From NCBI GenBank assembly GCA_021927905.1, contig BLLK01000062.1, positions 620,001-684,000 of the forward strand: DNA of 64,000 bases. Reading direction: 5' to 3'. Numbering within the stretch: the stretch's first letter is position 1; the number at the start of each line of letters is the position of its first letter. Below the pieces are notes generated by a model that saw nothing but the letters and a program-made list of their open reading frames with translations, did not search any database and was not told the origin of the DNA. Positions 52,201 through 60,215 of the stretch are shown here, in pieces. This DNA comes from Chaetoceros tenuissimus. Lineage: Eukaryota; Bacillariophyta; Thalassiosirophyceae; Chaetocerotales; Chaetocerotaceae. Both the position numbers and the translations under genes were made by a program.

Positions 52201-55104
52201 GCCTTTGCGGAGACATCAGTGGAATCATCATCGGAACACAATATCAATATTGCAGGTATCGAACAAGCTGCAGCGCTTGAAGTACGTCCACAAGCTGAAT
52301 TGAATGCAGAGATTGATGCCAATGCGAAGTATGAAGCAGCTTTGCAAGAACAAGCTCGGGTTGCTGCTGCATTGGAAGCTGCGAGACTTGAAGCATTGAG
52401 GATACAACAAGAACAGGAAGAAGCTGAGAGAAGAGCAGCACAAGCTCGTGCTGAGGCAGAGGCTGCGAGAGCTGCAAGAGAAGCTCAAGTTGCTGCCTTT
52501 GCGGAGACATCAGTGGAATCATCATCGGAACACAATATCAATATTGCAGGTATCGAAGAAGCTGCAGCGCTTGAAGTACTTCCACAAGCTGAATTGAATG
52601 CAGAGATTGATGCCAATGCGAAGTATGAAGCAGCTTTGCAAGAACAAGCTCGGGTTGCTGCTGCATTGGAAGCTGCGAGACTTGAAGCATTGAGGATACA
52701 ACAAGAACAGGAAGAAGCTGAGAGAAGAGCAGCACAAGCTCGTGCTGAGGCAGAGGCTGCGAGAGCTGCAAGAGAAGCTCAAGTTGCTGCCTTTGCGGAG
52801 ACATCAGTGGAATCATCATCGGAACACAATATCAATATTGCAGGTATCGAAGAAGCTGCAGCGCTTGAAGTACGTCCACAAGCTGAATTGAATGCAGAGA
52901 TTGATGCCAATGCGAAGTATGAAGCAGCTTTGCAAGAACAAGCTCGGGTTGCTGCTGCATTGGAAGCTGCGAGACTTGAAGCATTGAGGATACAACAAGA
53001 ACAGGAAGAAGCTGAGAGAAGAGCAGCACAAGCTCGTGCTGAGGCAGAGGCTGCGAGAGCTGCAAGAGAAGCTCAAGTTGCTGCCTTTGCGGAGACATCA
53101 GTGGAATCATCATCGGAACACAATATCAATATTGCAGGTATCGAAGAAGCTGCAGCGCTTGAAGTACGTCCACAAGCTGAATTGAATGCAGAGATTGATG
53201 CCAATGCGAAGTATGAAGCAGCTTTGCAAGAACAAGCTCGGGTTGCTGCTGCATTGGAAGCTGCGAGACTTGAAGCATTGAGGATACAACAAGAACAGGA
53301 AGAAGCTGAGAGAAGAGCAGCACAAGCTCGTGCTGAGGCAGAGGCTGCGAGAGCTGCAAGAGAAGCTCAAGTTGCTGCCTTTGCGGAGACATCAGTGGAA
53401 TCATCATCGGAACACAATATCAATATTGCAGGTATCGAACAAGCTGCAGCGCTTGAAGTACTTCCACAAGCTGAATTGAATGCAGAGATTGATGCCAATG
53501 CGAAGTATGAAGCAGCTTTGCAAGAACAAGTTCGGGTTGCTGCTGCATTGGAAGCTGCGAGACTTGAAGCATTGAGGATACAACAAGAACAGGAAGAAGC
53601 TGAGAGAAGAGCAGCACAAGCTCGTGCTGAGGCAGAGGCTGCGAGAGCTGCAAGAGAAGCTCAAGTTGCTGCCTTTGCGGAGACATCAGTGGAATCATCA
53701 TCGGAACACAATATCAATATTGCAGGTATCGAACAAGCTGCAGCGCTTGAAGTACGTCCACAAGCTGAACTGAATGCAGAGATTGATGCCAATGCGAAGT
53801 ATGAAGCAGCTTTGCAAGAACAAGCTCGGGTTGCTGCTGCATTGGAAGCTGCGAGACTTGAAGCATTGAGGATACAACAAGAACAGGAAGAAGCTGAGAG
53901 AAGAGCAGCACAAGCTCGTGCTGAGGCAGAGGCTGCGAGAGCTGCAAGAGAAGCTCAAGTTGCTGCCTTTGCGGAGACATCAGTGGAATCATCATCGGTT
54001 CATGACTCTGTTCCATTTTTAGGAACAATATCTATCTTAGAAAATATTGATGTGTCTTCTTCTTTGGATGACGATGCAGTTATCTCGGAAGACGGTATGG
54101 ATGCAGATGCTGTTAGCTCTGAGGGAACAAATTTTTTATTCAAATCAGGTAATTTGATTGTCCCTGGTATGTTTGGTTTGTCCAAGGATTCATATGTTCC
54201 ACCTGTTCCAAAAGTTGTTGAAGATTCTGGTTATTTAAGTGAACTTGTAGACACAGAATGGACTTACTCTCAATATCATTCTGATGATACAATTTTAAGT
54301 GGGGAATCCATGAATGAAAGTTTCAACACAATTTGCTTTGAAGATGTTGGAACTTCTTCTGATTCGCATGAAACAAGTAGTTCAGTTCTTACTGAAGAAA
54401 CACTTCGCTCTGACGACGACCTGCTCATGGAGAACACAGTAACCGACATGAGTCTATCCTCGGAACTTATTGAGGATAATCTTGTAGTTGAAGAAGCAGC
54501 CCATTTGATGGCAACATCTAACGAAAGCTTTCATCCTCTTGATGTTGAGGACTTGGACGATGTCATATCCTCACCTTTTTCAGAAGGTGATGCCGTTGTC
54601 GTTTCTCCTACAGAAGATGAAACCGGCCCAGATCCCGATTCGCAAATCATTGATAACATGAGTCCTCGTCAAGTAATTGAAATGTTTTCACAAAGAGGAG
54701 ATATATCAGATATCGAAATTGGGTACAAAGTAGGTACTCGACGAAAATCATATAATCCAGATGGGAATGAGTTAACTCGATACAAAGTTGGAACTCGTCG
54801 CAAAGTATCTACTCCAGATAAATCTGAGTTGAATCCTGCTTTTGGACTAAATGAGATATCAAACAATGCTCAGGAGAAAAGCGATGAATACGCCACCGAG
54901 ACTACAACAAGTTCCACTTTCAGCAGCAGCACGAAATCGACAACAACTGGTTTGAAAAAAGCTTTTCAGATTGGAGCAGAGTCCCTCGTATATTCGTACA
55001 AATTGAAAAAAAAAAGAAAAAAATCATACTCACTAGACACAAGAAGTAAGAATATTGCTGATACACATGAAGAAATAGGCAACTCTGTGGATGATTCTTC
55101 GTAA
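49258..55104 (+). CDS. Giant repeat protein, 11 x 98-residue helical repeats, probable plastid
   Basis: An intronless frame of 1948 residues, family not recognised. The signal peptide (KFVLTQTIALILFANWADA) is followed by FTVSTS, a plastid-type motif. Residues about 500-1577 are eleven near-identical 98-residue repeats. Each starts SSSEHNINIAGIEQAAALEV and ends in Ala/Glu/Arg-rich helix (EAERRAAQARAEAEAARAAR); each repeat is acidic overall by count. The motif P-x2-PK-V/I-V-x-D/E-T/S-G-Y/F-L occurs three times: PPPPKVVKDTGFL (50005 on), PQVPKIVQETGYL (50602 on) and PPVPKVVEDSGYL (54193 on). A degenerate half repeat (about 50170-50290, NAEINAEYSINAKYEQLQK) follows the first motif. The C-terminus is acidic, then has two YKVGTRRK motifs and a Lys-rich end. 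A scaffold or structural role is the likeliest guess. Confidence 0.85.
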   Translation: MKFVLTQTIALILFANWADAFTVSTSNLRRNTLRNEGILSTYKDIAQTKAMRESSMKVSATLRSSEFDTSSSSTTFVEGNNSMKKHYDVKHVESNAEKEALARFDHNLSSRLEQQVENDDIIPSLFQSMHPHNYESRHVHGSSQPEEFDIDDMRNIEAEAENLAERESFLDIEEAVVANTYSVQEEDVLVESESEQNENRKQFQNSIELEELERTEMNAKHDLRTQVINKNVSPLPHTIAFQENENVQKYDPPPPKVVKDTGFLASLSNCCNSAYSYQTKTYMTPVIQSNLSAIEGHIAKSVELSAEENIDFQRLEEKAELQVQYNAEINAEYSINAKYEQLQKVQKDQIKGTQVLNIGSTLDELSYDRTDISLIDKGEFSYVEKTNTDGEEFQNEPRIHRDENMITQSDNTLLKRATNTGKSKNIDNKAANGQQTTYRKTENEQDIKYIPQVPKIVQETGYLATLAHNEKSQQKQIIKKAPSNTKETIIKATQEKTIISSSEHNINIAGIEQAAALEVLPQAELNAEIDANAKYEAALQEQARVAAALEAARLEALRIQQEQEEAERRAAQARAEAEAARAAREAQVAAFAETSVESSSEHNINIAGIEQAAALEVRPQAELNAEIDANAKYEAALQEQARVAAALEAARLEALRRQQEQEEAERRAAQARAEAEAARAAREAQVAAFAETSVESSSEHNINIAGIEQAAALEVRPQAELNAEIDANAKYEAALQEQARVAAALEAARLEALRIQQEQEEAERRAAQARAEAEAARAAREAQVAAFAETSVESSSEHNINIAGIEQAAALEVRPQAELNAEIDANAKYEAALQEQARVAAALEAARLEALRIQQEQEEAERRAAQARAEAEAARAAREAQVAAFAETSVESSSEHNINIAGIEEAAALEVRPQAELNAEIDANAKYEAALQEQVRVAAALEAARLEALRIQQEQEEAERRAAQARAEAEAARAAREAQVAAFAETSVESSSEHNINIAGIEQAAALEVRPQAELNAEIDANAKYEAALQEQARVAAALEAARLEALRIQQEQEEAERRAAQARAEAEAARAAREAQVAAFAETSVESSSEHNINIAGIEEAAALEVLPQAELNAEIDANAKYEAALQEQARVAAALEAARLEALRIQQEQEEAERRAAQARAEAEAARAAREAQVAAFAETSVESSSEHNINIAGIEEAAALEVRPQAELNAEIDANAKYEAALQEQARVAAALEAARLEALRIQQEQEEAERRAAQARAEAEAARAAREAQVAAFAETSVESSSEHNINIAGIEEAAALEVRPQAELNAEIDANAKYEAALQEQARVAAALEAARLEALRIQQEQEEAERRAAQARAEAEAARAAREAQVAAFAETSVESSSEHNINIAGIEQAAALEVLPQAELNAEIDANAKYEAALQEQVRVAAALEAARLEALRIQQEQEEAERRAAQARAEAEAARAAREAQVAAFAETSVESSSEHNINIAGIEQAAALEVRPQAELNAEIDANAKYEAALQEQARVAAALEAARLEALRIQQEQEEAERRAAQARAEAEAARAAREAQVAAFAETSVESSSVHDSVPFLGTISILENIDVSSSLDDDAVISEDGMDADAVSSEGTNFLFKSGNLIVPGMFGLSKDSYVPPVPKVVEDSGYLSELVDTEWTYSQYHSDDTILSGESMNESFNTICFEDVGTSSDSHETSSSVLTEETLRSDDDLLMENTVTDMSLSSELIEDNLVVEEAAHLMATSNESFHPLDVEDLDDVISSPFSEGDAVVVSPTEDETGPDPDSQIIDNMSPRQVIEMFSQRGDISDIEIGYKVGTRRKSYNPDGNELTRYKVGTRRKVSTPDKSELNPAFGLNEISNNAQEKSDEYATETTTSSTFSSSTKSTTTGLKKAFQIGAESLVYSYKLKKKRKKSYSLDTRSKNIADTHEEIGNSVDDSS
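50755..53988 (+). repeat. Eleven tandem 294-bp coding repeats
   Basis: Copies start every 294 bp from 50755 and differ at few positions. Amino-acid variants are IEQ/IEE, EVRPQ/EVLPQ, EQARV/EQVRV and one RIQQ/RRQQ. In order the copies read Q-L-A, Q-R-A (RRQQ), Q-R-A, Q-R-A, E-R-V, Q-R-A, E-L-A, E-R-A, E-R-A, Q-L-V, Q-R-A. This mixed pattern suggests exchange or conversion between copies rather than simple descent. The period is a multiple of three, so copy-number changes keep the frame. A partial start of a twelfth copy follows at 53989. Confidence 0.95.
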
Positions 55105-55586
55105 ATTTATAAATATTTACGAGTATGATAATTTTGTTTACTTTTGAAGTAGCTAGGATGGAAAAAATTGTTTGGTATTTTGAAAAATGTGTAAAACTTG
55201 ACAATTTATAAGCCCTCATATTTACACATGATTATGATGTCTAAGCATACTATTATTTTATCAAGATTTTTTCTTTCCAACAGCCCGAAATGGAATCTGA
55301 AAAGAAAATGTTGAATCGTTATAAATAGCTATACTGTATAGCCAAGAAAGCAAGATACTGTTCAAGTACGTACATGTTTTTTGGTGAAAAGGTGCATGTT
55401 TTTCGCACCGTCATACCGTAGAACAGCTGTTTGAATTCATGTGTTTGACACAAAGACAGCTTCACAACATCGGAACTCTTCCGTTTGTGATTGCTTCCCT
55501 GCTGATTGATTGAGATGTTCGTCAAGATCTTCAGTCCAATAAAAGAAATCTTTCATAAATTGATAAATAAAAAGAAAACTTCCAAC
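55105..55586. other. Intergenic
   Basis: Between the giant repeat gene and the next gene on the same strand. AT-rich, with no recognised feature. Confidence 0.5.
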
Positions 55587-56428
55587 ATGATCTCCTATAC
55601 AGCTTTAGTTCTTCCTTTCCTTTTGATTGGCGAGGGATCAGCATTCTCTCCAAACTCCATGAAACCTCTTGCTGCTATCTCGTCAACTAAAACTCAATTG
55701 AATTCGCATGCTATCAACAGCGAAGATGATGCTATGTACATCATGATGAAAGCTGAAGCTTGTGCTCATTCAGATACATGCTCACTCGAGGATGCTGAAA
55801 ATTATCTCGATGAGGTATTGCATTTGCAGTCTAACTGTGTATCTGGACAACTAGCCAGTCATGGAGTTTGTGATGATATTGTATTTCCTACGGAAGTTGT
55901 TGCTTCTCTCAGAGCAAAGATTGCGGCTGAACAGGGGTAAGTGCCAATGACTAAATATTTCCTGTATCCTCTTTGCAACTACGTACATCTCACAAATTTC
56001 TATCCAGAACTGGACTCCGATTAAATCCAGTAGTTATTTCTATTGCAGCAGCATACCTAGTAGCTGGTACTTATTCCCTTCTTCATAATCCTCAAGTTGA
56101 TACATTCACCGTAGAGGAGTGGATGTGGGGAATTAGAGACGGATACTTTGGACAAATGCTCTCGACATTCATGAAACACGGAGGACTACCAGCTGTCGAT
56201 CCAGTTCAAGTAGTACCATTTACTCCTCAGGAATGGTGGTGGTCTATGAGAGATGGATATGTTGGGGACATGATTGAGCAAAGTTGGAAGAATGGTGGTC
56301 TAGTAGTAAGCGATAGTGTTGAGGACCTTGCCCCAACTACTTTTCTACCAGAGGAATGGGCATGGGCAGTGAAGGATGGATACCTCAGTAACATGATCAC
56401 TCATTACTTCAAACATGGAGGTCTTTAG
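55587..56428 (+). CDS. Plastid membrane protein with three EEW/RDGY/GGL repeats
   Basis: Two exons (55587-55936 and 56008-56428) encode 256 residues; the 71-nt intron is GTAAGT...CCAG. The frame is open from 55506, but ATG 55587 gives a clear signal peptide (SYTALVLPFLLIGEGSA) followed by FSPN, a plastid motif. A Cys-containing acidic region (EACAHSDTCSLEDAENYLDE) comes next. One membrane helix (NPVVISIAAAYLVAGTYSLL) precedes three repeats of about 45 residues: EEWMWGIRDGYFGQML...KHGGL, QEWWWSMRDGYVGDMI...KNGGL and EEWAWAVKDGYLSNMI...KHGGL. I do not recognise the family. The orientation and position next to the giant repeat gene, with a shared plastid signal, are suggestive only. Confidence 0.82.
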
Positions 56429-57060
56429 GATAATCACTTCAAGCATCTGCACATAGATACATTTTTATTTATGTGGTCACACAATCCCAATACTGTACAA
56501 TAACTTAGTAATATATCTTTAGAATTAATGAATATTCGTCGTATGCATTGGAATTCGGATTGAAAAATATGGAAATGCATTCTTTTCCAAAGTTCGAGTA
56601 CATTGGATAGTGTCAAGTCAAAGAAGGGATAGGAATCCTTTATACTGAAGTAGAAAATTAAATTTATATCTATTATTAATAAGAATATTATGAAATAAAA
56701 TTAATGGAGACATGGATGTGATATTATTTTAATTTGAAGATAGTAAAGTATCAAACATTGTTTTCATTTTTCTGCAATTTTTTTTAGACAAAAACCAAAA
56801 TGTCAAAATTCTTCCGTTTGTAGTGAAGAAGAGAATCTTTAGCTCAGTACAAAACACAACGGTCCGTCCCAATACCTCCCAATACCCAATAAAAATAGAG
56901 CAACGGGAAAACTTTTGGTCATTTGAAAGTTACTTTGTAGTCATACCAAATCGACGCAAAGCCACTCAACACTGCCAAAGAACATAGTTTTCATATAAAG
57001 ACCCTGAAAAGTGAAGGTCGAAATACAACATAGTGCAGGCTATACAAAAGTTGAACCAAA
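56429..57060. other. Intergenic
   Basis: Very AT-rich (56650-56800). No gene or repeat was recognised. Confidence 0.5.
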
Positions 57061-58143
57061 ATGCTTAAGCTATCTCCTCGCGCAGAAGTAATCGCTTCTG
57101 TAGTTTCTTATTCCTTATGTTCTGGATCCTTGGTGTTGGTGAATAAACTCATTCTCCACTTCTTGCCATTTCCATCTTTGGTAATTGTGGTACAATTGCT
57201 GTCATCCATCTTTATGGTATATGGAGCAAACTTCTTTGGAGTCATGCCAATTGATGACTTCAAATGGGAATTCTTCAAGCCATACATGATTTACACTGTT
57301 GCTTTCTCCACTGGAGTTTACACCAATATGATGTGTCTCAACACTTCTAATGTCGAGACAGTCATTGTAGCCAGAGCATGTTCTCCTCTTGTTGTATCTG
57401 TCCTTGATGCAATGTTCCTTGGAAGAGAGATGCCTTCAAAACGTTCCATTGCTGCTCTTTCCATGATTATCTTGGGAGCTTATGGATATGCTTCTACTGA
57501 TAAACAATTCCAGGAGCAAGGTGCGTCCGCTTTCTTCTGGCCTACACTTTACTTGGGATTAATTACTTTTGAGATGGTTTACGGTAAGCAAATCATCAGA
57601 AGTGTGAAATTCAAGACTGTTTCTGGACCAGTTCAGTATACAAATCTTCTTGGGTGGCCACCAATGTTTGCATTTGCAGCTATGGGAGGAGAATTCCAGA
57701 AATTGCGTGATATGCAACAGAGTTACGATGTTACCTCCATTTGGGGACTTTTGGGGAAAATACCAACTGAAAGTGTTGCACTTTTGGTTCTTGGTTGTTT
57801 GATTGGAACTGGAATCGGATACTCTGGATGGTGGTGTCGTGGAAAGGTATCAGCTACTAGTTTCACTCTTATTGGAGTTTTGAACAAGTGTATGACTGTT
57901 CTTGTGAACATGATGATTTGGGACCAACATGCATCCTCAACTGGAATTGCTTGCCTTTTCTTGTGTCTTGTCGGTGGAGCTTTCTACCAGCAGGCTCCTT
58001 TGAAGAAAAGTCAAAGAAATGATGACATACTAGAAAAGAAATCGGGTGAAACTGCAGATTTAGAGATGGCAACGTCGACATCAGATGTATTGAAAAAGCG
58101 TGGAACTGATGATGATATGACCAAGCCATTGATTTCAAAATAA
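57061..58143 (+). CDS. Nucleotide-sugar or triose-phosphate-type transporter
   Basis: An intronless 360-residue protein with about ten membrane helices (for example SLVIVVQLLSSIFMVYGANF, RSIAALSMIILGAYGYAS, GIACLFLCLVGGAFYQQ). NTSNVETVIVARACSPLVVS and the KxxSATSFTLIGVLNK block are typical of the drug/metabolite superfamily members that carry GDP-sugars or similar in the Golgi (GONST/Vrg4-like); UDP-sugar or plastid phosphate carriers are alternatives. A short hydrophilic, Lys-rich C-terminal tail faces the cytosol, as in Golgi carriers. No signal peptide with plastid motif was seen, which favours the Golgi. Confidence 0.82.
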   Translation: MLKLSPRAEVIASVVSYSLCSGSLVLVNKLILHFLPFPSLVIVVQLLSSIFMVYGANFFGVMPIDDFKWEFFKPYMIYTVAFSTGVYTNMMCLNTSNVETVIVARACSPLVVSVLDAMFLGREMPSKRSIAALSMIILGAYGYASTDKQFQEQGASAFFWPTLYLGLITFEMVYGKQIIRSVKFKTVSGPVQYTNLLGWPPMFAFAAMGGEFQKLRDMQQSYDVTSIWGLLGKIPTESVALLVLGCLIGTGIGYSGWWCRGKVSATSFTLIGVLNKCMTVLVNMMIWDQHASSTGIACLFLCLVGGAFYQQAPLKKSQRNDDILEKKSGETADLEMATSTSDVLKKRGTDDDMTKPLISK

Positions 58144-58570
58144 ACATTTGAGTATAATGCGCATAAGTTAACGTAATACTTTGAAATATGATTGTGAATG
58201 GCGATTATTTGTGCTACTTTCGCTTCCCTTTTTGTCAATCTAGAGCCAGATATTTCCTTGTAACGAACAATATGTGCTTGGTATTGCAGTATTTTAATTA
58301 CTTATCGATCTATGTTATGAAGTATTTTGTATGTCAGCATCCTAATAAAATTCATAAAGATATCCAATGTCGTCGGGTCGTCCGCTTCGATTGTCATAGC
58401 TATATAAGGTAAATAGCTATTGAATAGTTTGTCTCCCATCCAGTCAGGGTTAGTTTTTCTCGAGCGTTGTGAGGCAGCGATGTTTTGCAGAAGCAGCCAA
58501 CAACCTCCAACCTCTAATGCGATGAACTAGGTAACGACTGTAGCTCTGCTAGTAATATCAAATATCTAAG
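58144..58570. other. Intergenic, upstream of the Rieske gene
   Basis: No recognised gene or repeat. Confidence 0.5.
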
Positions 58571-59492
58571 ATGAACGCTCTTCGACTTGGTGCTTCCAGA
58601 CTAGCTCCTTCGGCAGCTAGATCTGTTTCAAATACATTCCAGAGAGAGGCAGGAGCATGTGAGTGTAATTTGGTGAAAAAGTGTTGGATGGCTACTATGG
58701 CTCTATGGCGGATTCATTCCTTTTCTCCTTAGTGATGGGTTGAAGACACTTCCAACATTGCAGAGGAAGCTTCATTAGCCTTTATGTTGAAGATGGTTCC
58801 TCCATCTCTTCATGAAAAATGATCATTCATAATATTCTCACATTATCTTCTTCTTTCCAAACCTAGCTGCTTCTAATTTTTTCCAGAACACAACATCCAA
58901 CAAATGGTTCTCCACTAACCAATCTCTTAACGAGCTTGGATCTGTAGACCATGCATTTACCGATGACCGTATTGACAAGGTAGCAGAGCCAGAACGTCGT
59001 GCATTCACCTACCTTATGCTTTCCGGAGTCCGTTTTGCATATGCATCCACAGCACGTGTTCTTGTTGTGAAATTTGTTTCATCCATGAGTGCTTCCGCTG
59101 ATGTACTTGCTTTGGCATCTGCTGAGTTCGACCTAGGAGAGATTGATGAGGGAAAGACTATTACTGTGAAGTGGCGTGGAAAGCCAGTTTTTATCCGTCA
59201 CCGTACACCTGGTGAAATTGACACCGAGGCTGCAGTTCCAATGGCGCATTTGCGTGATCAGGAGGCTGATGATGAGAGAGTTCACAAGCCAGAATGGTTG
59301 GTAGTTCTTGGAATCTGTACCCATCTTGGATGTGTACCAATTAGTGGAGCTGGAGATTTCAATGGATGGTTCTGTCCTTGTCACGGATCACATTATGACG
59401 TGAGTGGAAGAATCCGTAAGGGGCCTGCTCCTCTTAACCTTGAGGTTCCTCCATACAAGTTTGTTGATGAGAAGAAGATCTTGATTGGTTAA
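58571..59492 (+). CDS. UQCRFS1: Mitochondrial Rieske iron-sulfur protein, complex III
   Basis: Two exons (58571-58658 and 58867-59492) encode 237 residues. The intron of 208 nt is long for this window. The N-terminus ([20 protein letters not shown]) is a mitochondrial presequence. A membrane anchor ([20 protein letters not shown]) and hinge lead to the Rieske domain with CTHLGC (about 180-185) and CPCHGSHYD (about 199), both Cys/His ligand pairs complete. [12 protein letters not shown] is typical of the mitochondrial subunit, which passes electrons from ubiquinol to cytochrome c1. The AG at 58885-58886 would create a stop, so 58866 is the acceptor. Confidence 0.94.
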
Positions 59493-60215
59493 ATTCTTTT
59501 GTTGGAATGTGAAAGAAAGTAGTGGATTTAGTTCATTTGAATCAATTTTTACTTTTGATTGTGAAAATGAGCCAGGAGACGAAGAGAATTTCATTGAATG
59601 AAAGTTACATTTATGACCGCGAGATAACGCCGTCATTTTGTTGGTATTTCATTCATAGTTTCATTATGATAAAAAAATATTATTTTAGTTTACATATGAA
59701 TTGTTCATAGGTGAATATCTTTTGTTTAGTCTAAGCGGTGGAAGCAACTTGAAGTCGATGCAAATTGAAAATTCATTCCGAGTTTAGAGGCCACATATTT
59801 TCATTGGCTTCTTGGACACAAAAGCTTACTACAGCATAAGAACCAATATTTGTATGATAAAGAAGCAACGATCACCGAACTGAAGACTGTGAGCATTGTC
59901 TGACCTTTGCCAACAACAAAAATCCCATGCATTTTCACAAACTATTATTTGGATGAAATGGCTACTTCCTTGCTTTGGAGGGATTGGACGAAACTTTAGA
60001 CGTTGGAAAAAACGCAAAAATCAGCTATTTTAGACTTATGTATTTTAAAGTAAGAGAGCTTCCTTCTGACAAAGCTCTCTTACACTTCTGGAACATAGCA
60101 CTCTTCTGTAATAAGTTCGAGTAAAGTGCACACAAAACGATCACAAGAAACGAAGACAACATCTTTAAACAATCATTGCTGTCCATTCGACAAAGACAAA
60201 AAAGACTCAAACACC
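59493..60215. other. Intergenic, upstream of the HSF gene
   Basis: AT-rich; it should hold the HSF promoter and leader. No recognised gene, repeat or RNA. Confidence 0.5.

Noticed and set aside
50758-54028. Long series of minus-strand open frames of 86 and 93 codons repeated every 294 bp
   Set aside because: They are mirror frames of the plus-strand 98-residue repeats, with no motif of their own; the plus frame is uninterrupted for 1948 codons.
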